Assembly: GCA_003996215.1 (NCBI GenBank)
Contig: QJPP01001557.1
Location: 186,001-250,000 of the forward strand
Direction of reading: 5' to 3'
Source: Jaltomata sinuosa
Lineage: Eukaryota > Streptophyta > Magnoliopsida > Solanales > Solanaceae
DNA length: 64,000 bases
The translations under genes and the position numbers were made by a program. Each line of letters opens with the position of its first letter. Position 1 is the stretch's first letter. Below are positions 35,100 through 47,164 of the stretch, in pieces. Under the pieces are notes generated by a model. The model was not told where the DNA came from, searched no databases, and worked only from the letters and a program-made list of their open reading frames with translations.

Positions 35100-38000
35100 C
35101 TTTGAGGAAATGTGTTGGTTGTTTGCCATCAGAAAAAAAATCTTAAGTTGGTTGTTTTTGCTCTAAGTGGGGAAAGTTCAGGAGGTCCAGATGGGTTTAC
35201 ATGATTGTTTTATCAATCTTGTTGGGAAATCATCAAAACAGACATACACATCATGGTCAAAGCTTTTTTTGTTGGACAAGAGCTTTCCAAATTCATTACT
35301 CATACTAATCTTGTTCTCCTGCCCAAGAAGGAATAAGTAACCAGCTTTGGAGATGTAAGACCAATAAGCTTGAGTAATTTCTCTAACAAGATTATTTCTA
35401 AAGTCTTACAGGAAAGAATAGCATCAGTTCTACCAGGTATTATATCCAAGAATCAAATAGGTTTTTAAAGTGAAGAAGTATCTTTGAAAATGTCCTTTTG
35501 GCACAAGAACTTATCAGGGACATCAGAATTAGATCAAAGACTACTAATGTGGTGATAAAGTTAGACCTAACTAAAGCTTATGATAGAGTTTCTTGGTTGT
35601 TTCTCACCAAAATACTCAGAAGATTTGAGTTTCTTGAGGTGCTAATTGACATGGTGTACAAATTACTATACAACAACTGGTACTCAGTCTTGGTGAATAG
35701 GCAGGCGCATGGACTCTTCAAGTCCACTAGGGGGGTTAAGCAAGGGACCTCCTATCCCAACTCTGTTTGTGATTGTTGTTGAAGCTCTTAGCAGAAGCCA
35801 AGGTATATTCCTTATGGGGTTCCTAAATGGAGCCCAAAGATCAATCATTTTTCCTATGCAGATGATACAAGCTTGTTCATTTCAGCAGACAAGGGTAGCC
35901 TAAAGATGATGAAGAAAGTTCTGGTGAAATATGAGAATTGCTCAGGATAACTAATTAATGTGGAAAAAAGTACCTTTTATGTGTATGAGAAGACTGAGGG
36001 AAGATGGATCATAAGGGTAAGAAGGATCACTAAGGTGAGGCAGGGGACCTTTTCATTCAAGTACCTAGGCTTCCCAATGTTCTATGGCAGAAATAAGATT
36101 GCACACTATGACCACTTTATTACAAAAATCAGGAAGAGACTACACTTGATCAGGAAGAGACTACACTCATGGCAAGAAAGATTTCTTTCTTTTGGGGGAA
36201 GGGCTGTTCTTATCCAGAATATATTGCAAAGCATACCAGTACACCTATTTCTAAAGGAGTTATAAGGCAGATACATAGAGTGTTTGCAAGATTTTTCTGG
36301 AACAACTCTGAAGAAAGTAAAAGTAAGCATTGGGTTAAGTGGGAAGACCTTTGTTTACAAAAGGAGAAAGGATGAGTAGGTTTCAGGTCATTATTTGATA
36401 TCTCTAATGCTTTATTTTGTAAACTGTGGTGAAACTTCAGAACAAGGCCTTCCCAGTGGGCCTCTTTTATGGTGAACAAATACTGCAAGAAGACTCTTCC
36501 AGTAATAGCACATGCTAAGTATGGTTCAAATGTGTGGAAGAAAATGGTGGAGATTAGGGAGAAGGTGGACCATCTAATTTGGTGGTAAGTAAGAACTGGC
36601 AATTCAAGTGTCTAGTTTGACAACTGGATTACTCTTGGGGCCTTTTACTACAGCATCCCAGAGGCAACAAATACTGAGGAGATAGAAGTCAAGGAGTTTG
36701 CTGACCAAAATGGATGGAATAGGGATAAGTTGGCACTTGTCATTTCATAGGAAATAGTGGACCACATTTGTGATACCATATCCCTCTTAAGATTATAGAG
36801 ACTCTAGATGACACTTGGTGGATGACAGGGAATAGTGAAAAATTCACAGTGAAGTCTACCTGGAGTTACATCAGAAGAAAAGAAAAGGAGGAGAGAATAT
36901 TTAATTTCATGTGGCCAAATAAACTTCCCTTCAAAATTTCATTTCTTTTTGTGGAGAACATGGAAGGGGAGGATTCCTACTGATGATATGCTCTAAAGAA
37001 TTGGTCTGAATCTGCTTTTTAAATGTTGTTGCTGCCCAGAACCTAAAAAAGAGACTGTCCAACATATTTTTCTAACATCTCCACTAGCTTCTAAGCTATG
37101 GAGACATTTTTCTTCATGTGCAGGGATGAACAGTGCCAACCTACAGATTTCACAGCTAATTATTAAGTGGTGGACATGGCCTTGCAAGCTAAAATTGAAG
37201 CCACTTATGATTGTTGTACCAACAATTATTCTCTGGGAATTATGGAAAAGAAGAAATAGTCTAAGACATGAAAAAGAACTGTCTTATAACAACTTGATCT
37301 ATAAAATTAATACAATTATAGTACAGCTGTATAGAACTATTTTTCCTAATCTGTAGACTAATGCTAATGCTAATACATGGACAGATGTGATTTAGTTGGT
37401 GGAGAACCACAGACCCAGACTTCACTACAAGGAACTGCCTTGGAAACCTTCTACTATAGGCATCAAATGCAACATTGATGGTGCAAGTAGAGGTAACCCA
37501 AGTAGGTGTTCATATGGGTTTTGTCTGATAAATACTCAAGGAGACTTGATATATGCTCAAGCAGAAAAGAGAAATGAAGGCACTAGCATAGAGGCTAAAG
37601 CTATTGTCATCAAAGAAGCTGTAGCTCAGTGTGTAGCAGAAAATATCACCCAAATTATTTTAGAAACAAATTCTCTGTTATTGAAAAATACTTTGGATGG
37701 TATATGGAAAATTTCTTGACAAATCAGATGCATAGTGGAGGACACAAAATAATTCATGAAGGATTGTGAGGTAAAGGTAGAGCATGTCTACAGAAAAGGT
37801 AATACTATGACAGACTATCTAACTAATCTTGCTTTGAAGGATAGATTGCAATTCAACAAGTTTGCATAACTACCTAGTGCAGGGAGAAGAATCCTTAATC
37901 TTGATAAGGCACAATATCCTAATCAACATATAAGAGCAAAGATTATTAATTAATGAAAGAAAGGCATAGATCAGTACATGGCAGCTATTACTATAACAAA

Positions 38001-38824
38001 CAACACGAAGCAGAACATTCTGAAACAAGGCACGGGCATAAAGAAGCAGTAAGCATAGCAAACAAAGGTGATAAACAACCTGGACACACTCTATCAGGAA
38101 AAATGCAATACTCAAAAAGATAAGGGGGAAAGAGCAAGGAAGCACCATTCAGGATAGCCAATAGGACACACAATGTCATAGAAGATCGCATCAACAACAC
38201 AAGATTCAACCCTACCAAAGGACCATTGATGCTCAAATTCAAAGAGGAAACCCACAGACTATTTGTGTGTTTACACAAACAAAGGGGACTTAAGGACATA
38301 CACAGGTATCAAAGAGGGGCAACAATCAACCAACAAAGATAGGGCCTTACCTGGTGGCTCATTGGAAGCTCAGCGACACGACCAATAATCTGCTACTAGT
38401 AGTGGAGGAAAACGAGTGGGGGATGATGGATCTATCTTGATCTCACAGATTCATAAAGTTACATGGGGTTAGACCAACTTACAAGATTAGTGCAAGATTA
38501 GTAAGAAGAAGAGGTAGTGCAAAAATAGAGAAGGAGATAAGAGAAAGGAAATTATCGCCAAGAGCTAGAGGAGAAACAACAAGAGAAACCATGAATGAGC
38601 TCAGACCTTCGGCAAACAACTGAGAGAGATGCAACAGCAAAGGAATGCAAACAGACGAAGTGAAGAGAGTGTAGAAGTTTCCAAACTGAATTTGAACCGG
38701 GTCACTTTTGGGCCCGGTCAACTTTTCTATAAATTTTTCATCTTTAGGGCCACTTTTGGGCCAGACACGATTTTATGTTTGTTTTGGCTTTAAATTAATA
38801 AAATCTGGGTAGCATCAAAAAAAA
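35100..38824 (+). mobile_element. L1-type LINE, 5'-truncated, with RNase H domain
   Basis: Non-LTR retrotransposon. Broken-frame ORF2: FALSGESSGGPDGF (about 35157), LVLLPKKE, VRPISLSNFSNKIISKVL (about 35362), KLDLTKAYDRVSW in open stretch 35498-35782, the catalytic YADDT (about 35854), then a zinc-binding RVT region (about 36940-37130) and a C-terminal RNase H, KCNIDGASRGNPS (open 37396-37719). The RNase H ETDS motif reads ETNS (about 37669), losing a catalytic Asp. The coding trace ends near 37869; a 3' tail runs to AATAAA (38797-38802) and a poly(A) run at 38816-38824. The endonuclease half is absent, typical of 5' truncation. Several stops and frameshifts; inactive. Confidence 0.85.
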
Positions 38825-39088
38825 ATTCAATCATAAAAAAAACACTAGTTGTGTGAGGTTGTTTTTTCGCTCATACAATTGACAGTAGTTGTGTGAGACT
38901 TTTTTTGTCTCACGAAAAAGTGGACACAAAATTTGTGGATCCAAACGTATAAAATTTTGGTCCAATTTTTTGTTAGATAAATAAAATTATACAAATAATA
39001 TAAGTTATGTGAGATACAAAATAATTTTTTTCTATAATATGGAGAGGGAATAATGTTTTTCAGCAAATAAAAAAGAGTTAAGGGTGAA

Positions 39089-39272
39089 TGGGAGCCTTGG
39101 AGTAACTGGTAAAGTTGATGCCATGTGATCATGAGGTCACGGGTTCAAGCCTTGGAAACAGCTTCTTGCAGAAATGCAAGGTAAGGCTGCGTACAATAGA
39201 CCCTTGTGGTCGCGCCCTTCCCTGGACCATGCGCATAGCGGGAGCTTTAGTGCACCGGGCTGCTCTTTTAAA
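39089..39272 (+). mobile_element. tRNA-derived SINE, about 184 bp
   Basis: tRNA-like head with an A-box-like GGAGTAACTGG (about 39099-39109) and B box GGTTCAAGC (39142-39150), then the body GCTGCGTACAATAGACCC and an end GCACCGGGCTGCTC followed by an A run. Flanked by a 20-bp direct duplication containing GAGTTAAGGGTGAA (39069-39088 and 39273-39292). It resembles known Solanaceae SINE families; the exact family is not assigned. Confidence 0.88.
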
Positions 39273-39934
39273 AAAAAAGAGTTAAGGGTGAAAAACACAC
39301 CTAAACTATTCCAGTTATTTGAGTTTCATTCCTGAACTATTGGGAGTGTGAGTTTCCTACTTGAATTATTACCTAATGGTTAGCGAAACACACATAGACG
39401 CTGATTTGGCCAAATGTTTGTCCACAAACACTTCTAGGCGGTTTAACCATAAAATCTTCGTCCACCTGTCATTTATAACAGCTCTATTAGTTGGCACATT
39501 ACTTATTGTTTTTAATATATTTTTCAATTGATTCCTTTAAAACCCCAAACTCTCTCCTTCCAAGCCGAAGATATCGACAACATACTAAGACGAGACCACG
39601 ATTGAGAAGGTGGAGAAGAAGATATCGAATGTCGCGATGAAGAATATATTAATTTATACGGTTATAATTTTAACCTTTTACCTTAACTTTTAACCTAATA
39701 TAATATTTACTTAACTTTGCCACAGTGAGATTATTTTTTTACGTGGAGTGTCACATGACAATATTTTTAAATAGAAAAGAGAGTGTATTACACACACCAT
39801 CAGATATTAGTCGGGGTGTATTTCGCTAATAATTGGGTGATAGTAGAGGTAAAAAACTTACATTTTCAATAATTCAGGTATGAAATTTAAAAAGATTGAG
39901 ATAATTTTGTTGTGTATTTGACCGTTAATTCAAT
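39273..39934. mobile_element. MITE with long terminal inverted repeats
   Basis: The left end GTTAAGGGTGAAAAACACACC through TTTCATTCCTGAACTATTG and the right end in reverse complement (GTTAACGGTCAAATACACAA through TTTCATACCTGAATTATTG, about 39870-39934) are inverted repeats of about 60 bases, roughly 75% alike. The SINE at 39089 landed in its left end and duplicated it, so the MITE's original left edge is near 39074-39080. No coding capacity. Confidence 0.65.
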
Positions 39935-40040
39935 AAAAAAAGTTCAAGTGAAATAAATCGTTGTTGGTCCATCTATTTTTCCTGTCAACTTTGCAGAAGT
40001 ATCTTTATTCTAAGTACTAACTTGCCACATGACAAGCTTC

Positions 40041-40169
40041 CAACCAATGAAATGAGACCTCTTATCCTATCTCTCATCTAAAGAAATAATTTCTCTAGCA
40101 TTTCCATACAAACCACCTAAGTACTACTATTAGTACAATTATTTTTCTTCCTAATAAGCAGAAACAGAC
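40041..40169 (+). promoter_or_regulatory. psbO: psbO proximal promoter and 5' UTR
   Basis: CCAAT at 40043-40047 and an I-box core on the minus strand (CTTATCC at 40061-40067, reverse GGATAAG), a light-response motif of photosynthesis genes. Pyrimidine patches follow. No clear TATA box is seen, as in many nuclear photosystem genes. The start ATG at 40170 follows AAACAGAC. Confidence 0.5.
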
Positions 40170-42603
40170 ATGGCAGCTTCTTTACAAGCAGCTGCTACTC
40201 TTATGCAACCAACAAAAGTTGGTGTCAGAAACAACCTGCAATTGAGATCTGCTCAAAGTGTGAGCAAAGCATTTGGTGTTGAACCAGCTGCAGCAGCTAG
40301 GCTGACTTGTTCTTTGCAGGTTGATCTTAAGGAATTGACTCACAAGTGTACTGATGCTGCCAGAGTTGCTGGCTTTGCTCTTGCCACTTCTGCCCTTGTC
40401 GTCTCAGTAAGTTGTTTGTTTGTACTCGAGTGAGATTTATCTAACAGTTTAAGCTTTTAGATGATATGATCAAACTATTCAACATGATATTATAGCGGGC
40501 AACATGTGAACAGCTTCAAATCGCGCCATCATTCCAAAAGTAAAAAAGAATACCTGGCATTATGATCTAGTTTTGGATTGTTAAGAGTTGAAATGGAACA
40601 TGATTAAGTAATTAAATGTGAGCTCTTTTTAACAAACTAGACTTTTAAGGTGAGATGATCCCACAATTCTATATGGTATTAGAGTAGTTAGAGCATACAA
40701 TAAGTTATGGTTTCGAATTTCAGACTCCCAAAAAGCAAAAGATATTTCCACGTGTTTAAAAAAGAAACAATCGAGGAGATGTATTGAGATATGATATGTT
40801 AGACAATTAAAAGTGTGATCTCTAAAAATTAAACTTTTAGATGAGTTGATCAGACAATTCAACACCGATCAATCGATCACTATTGCTGGTGGAACCCTCA
40901 AGTAACCAAAGAAAAGAACAAATAAATTGCATCACTCTAACCTTATATCATTTCAAGTATTGTTGCACTTGAATTTCGATTTTCACTTTGTAATCCGGTA
41001 GAAATTCTGAAGAACAGTGATTAACACTACCAAAGCCTCTTTAATTAATTCTATCTGTTCCTGCAATGATATAATTCTTCAACAATTTTTGGCGACAAAA
41101 TTTAAATTCCTAAAATTTGTTACGTTACACTTGGTTGTTGTATAGGGAGCAAATGCTGAAGGAGTACCAAAACGACTTACGTATGACGAAATTCAGAGCA
41201 AGACATACATGGAAGTAAAGGGAACTGGAACTGCTAACCAGTGTCCAACCATTGATGGTGGTGTTGAAAGCTTTGCCTTCAAGGCTGGCAAATACAATGC
41301 CAAGAAATTCTGCTTAGAGCCAACTTCATTCACTGTCAAGGCAGAAGGTATTATCCAATTATTTAACTTGTTAGTCAAAATGAGGATATAATAAGTGCGT
41401 AAATTGTCCTAATAGTTGAGGATTTTTATAACATGATATAGCCCAATATAGTTTTAACTTGGCATAATACATAAGCATGTCCTTTAACTTGGTCCCAGTT
41501 GGCATCTATGCTCTCCAACTTTGGGTGTGCACAAGTAGACACTTAAACTTGTATAAAGTTGAATAAGTAGACACATGCATCCTATGTGGCATCTACGTGA
41601 CATCTACATGGCAATCTCATGTGAATTGCCACGTAGATGCCACATAAGACATGTGTGTTTATTTGTTCAACTTTATGCAAGTTTAAGTGTCTACTTGTGC
41701 ACACCCAAAATTGAAGGATATAAATGCGAAATGAGGCCAAGTTAAAAGGGCACATTTATGTATTATGCCTTTTAACTTCTATGCACCCAAATTTTATACT
41801 TTCAATTCATTCAAAAGTTAACTAAAGATAACTGTCAAAAACAATGAAATTAGTTGGGTGGAAAATTAGACGGACAACTTAACTTGCTGTGACACGTTAA
41901 ATCACACGATAAACATATATCCTGCCTATATATAGATAATGTTCACTTTAGTGTTTTCCATGGCAATATTGAGTTAGATTTTTGCTTTCTCTGTACTGTC
42001 TAAGCCTTTCCTCTTATTGTTCATATTCTATTTAAATATTCAACAGGTGTAAGCAAGAATGCACCACCAGACTTCCAGAAAACCAAGCTAATGACCCGAT
42101 TAACCTACACTCTTGATGAAATCGAAGGGCCATTCGAAGTGTCATCCGATGGCAACGTTAAGTTCGAGGAGAAAGATGGAATTGACTATGCTGCGGTCAC
42201 TGTTCAACTTCCTGGTGGAGAGCGTGTGCCCTTCCTTTTCACAATCAAACAACTTATGGCAAGTGGGAAACCGGAAAGCTTTACTGGTGAATTCCTCGTC
42301 CCATCATACAGAGGTTCGTCGTTCCTTGACCCGAAGGGAAGGGGTGGATCCACTGGTTATGATAACGCGGTCGCATTGCCTGCTGGAGGCAGAGGAGATG
42401 AAGAGGAACTTCAGAAGGAAAATATAAAAAATGCCTCATCTTCAACTGGAAAAATTACATTTAGTGTCACCAATAGTAAGCCAGAGACAAGTGAGGTGAT
42501 TGGAGTATTTGAGAGTATTCAGCCATCTGATACTGATTTGGGAGCAAAGGCTCCTAAGGATGTGAAAATCCAAGGTATTTGGTATGCACAACTTGACTCA
42601 TAG
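40170..42603 (+). CDS. psbO: PsbO, 33-kDa oxygen-evolving enhancer protein 1
   Basis: Extrinsic manganese-stabilising subunit of photosystem II, bound to the lumenal face next to the Mn4CaO5 cluster. Three exons: 40170-40406, 41146-41347 and 42047-42600 plus stop 42601-42603, with GT-AG introns, giving 331 residues, the usual precursor length. Residues 1 to about 58 are a chloroplast transit peptide rich in Ala, Ser and Gln; a thylakoid signal follows (VAGFALATSALVVSGANA, about 66-83), cleaved after ANA. The mature start is EGVPKRLTYDEIQ. The conserved Cys pair lies at mature residues 29 and 52. The motifs GGERVPFLF, VPSYRGSSFLDPKGRGGSTGYDNA and the C-terminus GIWYAQLDS are intact. No stop or frameshift. 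The only intact host gene in the window. Confidence 0.97.
40407..41145 (+). other. psbO: psbO intron 1
   Basis: 739-base intron, donor GTAAGT, acceptor TATAG before GGAGCA. It holds three degenerate copies of a motif CTTTTAGATGAGxTGATCAxACAATTC starting near 40455, 40641 and 40844, about 190-200 bases apart. This looks like a repeat remnant rather than part of the gene. Confidence 0.85.
41460..41769. mobile_element. Foldback MITE in psbO intron 2, 310 bp
   Basis: Nearly a full-length palindrome: the left arm GGCATAATACATAAGCATGT and the reversed right arm GGCATAATACATAAATGTGC stay alignable to the centre near 41615. Flanked by a perfect 9-bp duplication TTTTAACTT (41451-41459, 41770-41778), pointing to a Mutator-like origin. 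It lies wholly within intron 2 (41348-42046) and leaves the splice sites intact. Confidence 0.92.
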
Positions 42604-42740
42604 ATCTAGTTTGTGTTTTCACTTCTTGGTTGGATTTTGTTGTGTAAGGTACGAGGTTGAGCTTTCTATTACCCAATTGAACAATCATGTTGTATATTCT
42701 CAAGATTAAATAATAGTTCAATGTAGATAGTAAGTTGCTT
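42604..42740 (+). terminator. psbO: psbO 3' UTR and likely poly(A) region
   Basis: A U-rich segment with TTGTGTAA (about 42640) followed by TTAAATAATAG (about 42705), a usual far-upstream plus near-upstream poly(A) arrangement. The cleavage site itself cannot be fixed. Confidence 0.45.
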
Positions 42741-42784
42741 ATCCAAGAAAAATGAGAAAAAACAAATTCTGTGCGGTATATTTC

Positions 42785-43018
42785 TTCTATCCCAATTTAT
42801 GTGATATTTCATTTTTCGTCTATCCAAAAAAGAATGTCACCTTCTAATATTAAGAAACAATTTAACATTAAATTTCTCTTTTTACCTTAGTGAAATAATT
42901 TATATCCACAAAAATACCAATGGCTTATCTTAAACCACAAGTTTCGAAAATCTTTTCTTTTTCTTTTTAAACTTTATCCTGTCAAATACCATCATATAAA
43001 TTGAGATGGAGAGAGTGA
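42785..43018. mobile_element. Stowaway-like MITE, degenerate
   Basis: The left end TTCTATCCCAATTTATGTGAT and the right end in reverse complement CTCTCCATCTCAATTTATATGA match the common plant CTCCCTCCGTCCC-AATTTATGTGA inverted repeat. About 235 bases, no coding capacity, just downstream of psbO. Confidence 0.7.
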
Positions 43019-43559
43019 GTTATGAATCCTTTTAACAGGTGACAGTGTAATATACTTATGGTAACTTTTTCTGTATTCTATTCATGGATTTAAGTTATAA
43101 TAATCCCTCGATATGCTTTTCGGCACATACCCCATGTCAATGAGTAGGGTGGACATACTATGGTAGATATAAAATTATCATATGGAACCAAATTTTTTGA
43201 TATCTTAATTTCAGTATTATGGTATTTGATGTGGTATATGATATACATTTTAATTTTTTTTTGGTATTCAGTATGGTATTTAATTTTTATAAATAAAACA
43301 CCAAATTATCGAATATCGTGCTGAAGTATATAGTTACATATATAATTCATGTATATTATTATAATACTAACAAATATATAACCTACTATTAGTACAAAAC
43401 TAAATGTTTAGACTTTGAAACTTTGACAACTCTATCTTGATTGAAATGTCTTTTTCTTTAATTTATTAAGAAAATTGCTTTTACTTTCTTTTGAATTATA
43501 TTTTTGCATGTGAGGTGTTGGTTTGATTGTATTGGAGAAAACTAGCCTGTGTGCATGGC
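43019..43559. other. AT-rich spacer with GGTATTT/ATACC repeats
   Basis: No gene. Degenerate GGTATTTGATGTGGTATATGA-type repeats near 43180-43310; otherwise unassigned. Confidence 0.45.
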
Positions 43560-44060
43560 AAAATGTTGGGTGAACATGTGGTACATGCAGTAGGCAAACA
43601 GTATCCATGAAGGATCCTCCCACAGAATGCTCGGTTCAAGGATGTGTACAGAAAGCTCGACCTCGGCTCATCACCAAAGTCATGAAGTAATCATCATCGG
43701 GAAAAACGCGGAAACTCGTGGCGCGAAGAAGAGAAAGGACTATGTCCCGCTGATATAGCAAAAGGACAGATACATCAGGTATATTCATACGAGACTCTAC
43801 CATTAATAGAAGAATATTAGCTAGAATAGTTAACGATATTCCCACATGGAGGATAATAATTGGGCATAGTACTTTTGGGATTGAGTGAAACTTTTCTATT
43901 GGTTGATATATTACCTTTATTACCTATAAATACTAGTTTTGATACACTTGTAAAGGGAGATTTTGAACAATACCAAAGTAATATATTGATATTCTTGTGT
44001 TCCAAATTTTCTATATTTTACTAAGTCTTAGCTCTCAAGTTTAGCTATATATACATAAAC
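43560..44060 (+). mobile_element. Probable LTR remnant
   Basis: A TATA-like CCTATAAATACT near 43922-43933 followed by CACTTGTAAAGGGAG and a segment resembling the transcribed end of Ty3-type LTRs. Neither LTR end nor a target duplication is visible. Low confidence. Confidence 0.35.
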
Positions 44061-44135
44061 GTCCTCAGATCTTAGATCAGTAACATCTTAACGTCTCTGA
44101 ATTTTAATACAATAACGGATACGCAGAAGCAAAGA

Positions 44136-45247
44136 AACAAAGAATTAAAACAGGCATCCCGTTAGTGGTACCAAAAGTTTGATCAGGTGATAACCGCTTT
44201 TGGTTTTAAGAAAAATACCATTGATCAGTGTATATATCTCAAGTTCAGTGGAAGCAAATTTATTATCCTTGTATTATATGTAGATGACATTCTACTGGCA
44301 AGTAATGATGTAGGCTTATTGCATGAAATCAAGAATAATTTGAAATGAAAGATCTTGGTGAGGCATCATTTATTCTGGGTATAGAGATCCATAGCTATCA
44401 TACCAGAAACATTCTTGGACTATCGCAAAAGGCTTATATTAATAAGGTGCTTAATAGATTTGGTATACAGGATTGTGCACCAGAAGATACACCCGTGGCA
44501 AAGGGTGATAAAGTTAGTTTGCGCTAATGTCCAAATTTAGATATAGAGAGAAAAGAGATGGACAAAATCTGATATGCATCAGCAGTGGGAAATCTCATGT
44601 ATGCAAAAGTTTGCACGCGTTCAGATATAGCATACATAGTGGGAATTAATATTGGGCCGATATTTAAGTGACCCGAAAATAGATCACTGAAAAGCAGCAA
44701 AACGGGTTATGAGGTATCTTTAAAGAACTAAAGATTACATGCTCACTTATCGGAGGTCGGATCACTTAGAGATTGTAGGATATTTCGATTCAGGTTTTGT
44801 TGGATGTCTTGATAGTAGGAGATCCACATCAGGTTATGTTTTTATGTTGGACGGAAGAGCTGTTTCTTGGAAAAGTGTGATACAAATATTAATAGTTTCT
44901 TCTACTATGGAAGTTGAATGTATAGCCTGCTATGAAGCATCAAATCAGGGAATATGACTAAGGAATTTTATCACTGGAATGCAGATAGCTAGTGGCATAG
45001 AAAGACCATTGAAAATTTATTGTGATAATAAGTCTGCTGAATTATATTTAAAGAACAATCGAAGTTTGTCTAAGTCAAAGAACACATTAAGTTTTTGGTT
45101 GTGAAAAAAAGAGTTTTGAGTCATCTTGTATCGATTGAGCATACTAGTACAAACTTGATGACCGCGGATTCGCTCACTAAGGGTTTGCCACCTAAAGTAT
45201 TTCATGGGTATATGGCTCATATGGGTGTTGTCAAATTTGATAATGCG
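44136..45247 (+). pseudogene. Ty1/copia pol fragment, first part
   Basis: Reverse transcriptase to RNase H part of a copia polyprotein. KQASR-stop-WYQK (about 44142, CAG to TAG), LYVDDILLASND (about 44274, catalytic YVDD), then in open stretch 44345-44527 MKDLGEASFILGIEIH and GLSQKAYINKVL, and RNase H-like SRRSTSGYVFMLDGRAVSWKS (44739-44957). The 5' two-thirds is missing. It is interrupted by the CACTA element at 45251 and resumes at 49003. Confidence 0.85.
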
Positions 45248-45901
45248 ACACACTACTAAAAAAAAGTCTAAAAAGAGATGGTCAAAAGAGATGCTGTCCG
45301 TCGCTTTTTTGGCCAAAAGCGACGGAAAAATGGGGGACTCACTTCCGTGAGAAAGTGGTCAGTTGCTTTTCCAAAAGCGACGGACACCGTCGCTTAAAAA
45401 ATGACGGACAATGACGCAAAGCTAAAAGTGATGAATTTTTTTTTTATAAGAAAGCGACGCTGTCCGTCGCTTTGTTCTTGAACTTGATGAACAAATCGAC
45501 AGAAAAACAGAGACCCTGTCCATCGCTTTTCTGCATTTTTTCTAGATGCAGAAACTTGCATTTTCTAGATGCACCACTTGTTATTTATAAAATAAATTCA
45601 AATACAATCCCAAGCAACAGTAATTGTTGCCAAAACATTCATAAAGAAACTACAACATCAACAAGACACTAAATATCAAGTAAAACATTCACTAAACACA
45701 TAAAAAAAATCTACCAAAAGGACCTACAAAGTGTTTCAAAACTTAAAAGAGGTTCAAGATTATGAACGAAGTATCAAAATGTGAATCCAAACTAAAAAAA
45801 GTTGATTTAGAGTTTGTTTGAACTGTAACAACATGAATTTTGATAAGTTGTAGAGTATTTAAAAAAAGAGTCAAGATTGCAATCAAATTTCCTTAATCAA
45901 A

Positions 45902-46915
45902 TTCACAAGTTACTTCTCATTCACAACTATTCACATATTTACACGACTTTCACATTATTTCAACCAATTACGCTCTAATTTTATCCCTCTGTACTTCAAT
46001 TTCAACTCTAAATCCTCATTTTCCTAACAATAATACTTACATACACTCAAAATTCACATAACTTAGCACAACTTTCGCATTATTCCAACTAAATCAAAAC
46101 AGATTCACAAGTTGTTTCTCATTCACAACTTTCGACAAGCTTACTCAAATTTCTCATTATTTTAACTAAACTAAAAATTTATCAGTCTCGTTGAATTTTG
46201 AAAGTGTTTTTCTCCATAAAAAATCACCTAATACAATATCTTCACAAATTACTCACTAATTTCACCTCATAATACTTTAATTTGAACTTCAAATCCTCAT
46301 TTTTTCTAATCATAACACTTATGTACACTCAAATTTTCACATAACTGACACAACTTTTACACTATTCCAACTTAACCAAAACACATTCACAAGTTACTTC
46401 TCATTCACAATTTTTCACAAGCTTACACGAATTTCTCATTGTTCTAACTAAACTAAAAACTTGTCAATCCATTTGAATTTTGAAAGTATTTTTTCTCCAT
46501 GAAAAATCACCTAATACAATATCTTCACAAATTACTCACTAATTTCACCTCTTAATACTTCAATTTGAACTTCAAATCCTCATTTTTTCTAACAATAACA
46601 CTTGCATACACTCAAATTTTTATAAAACTCACAACTTTCACATTATTTCAACTTAACCAAAACACATTCACAAGTTACTTCTCATTCACAACTTATCACA
46701 AGCTTACACGAATTTTTCATTATTCTAAGTAAACTAAAAATTTATCAATTCGGTTGAATTTTGAGTATTTTTTCTCCATAAAAAATCACCTAATACAATA
46801 TGTTCATAAATTACTCACTAATTTCACCTCTTAATACTTCAATTTGAACTTCAAATCTTCATTTTCCTAACAATAACACTTACATACACTCAAATTTTCA
46901 CATAACTTACAAGAC
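45902..46915. repeat. Tandem repeat of about 283 bp inside CACTA
   Basis: The phrase TTCACAAGTTACTTCTCATT recurs near 45902, 46103, 46385 and 46668. The last two intervals are 282 and 283 bases; the first unit is shortened to 201. AT-rich, noncoding. Confidence 0.85.
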
Positions 46916-47164
46916 TAACCTAAACTAAGGTTCACAAGACTAACCTAAACTAGCAAGCATTATTCAAGGTTCATAAACTAACAATGTAATAAGCTAATTC
47001 TAACCTAAATTAATAACTGATAGCTTAAAAAAATCAAACATTACCTAAAACATTCACAAATTCAAGTTTAAAGTTTCTAAATTCAAGTTCACAAATTCAA
47101 AATTAACACTAACCTAAAGTGAAAAAACTAATAGCAAAAACATATAACTTTAACTTAAATTCAA

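Noticed and set aside
38000..38721. Minus-strand open stretches 37870-38299 and 38479-38721 as possible genes
   Set aside because: They lie in the 3' untranslated region of the plus-strand L1 LINE, which ends in AATAAA and poly(A); residues are low-complexity Leu/Ser.
42113..42427. 104-codon open stretch overlapping psbO
   Set aside because: Out-of-frame shadow of psbO exon 3.
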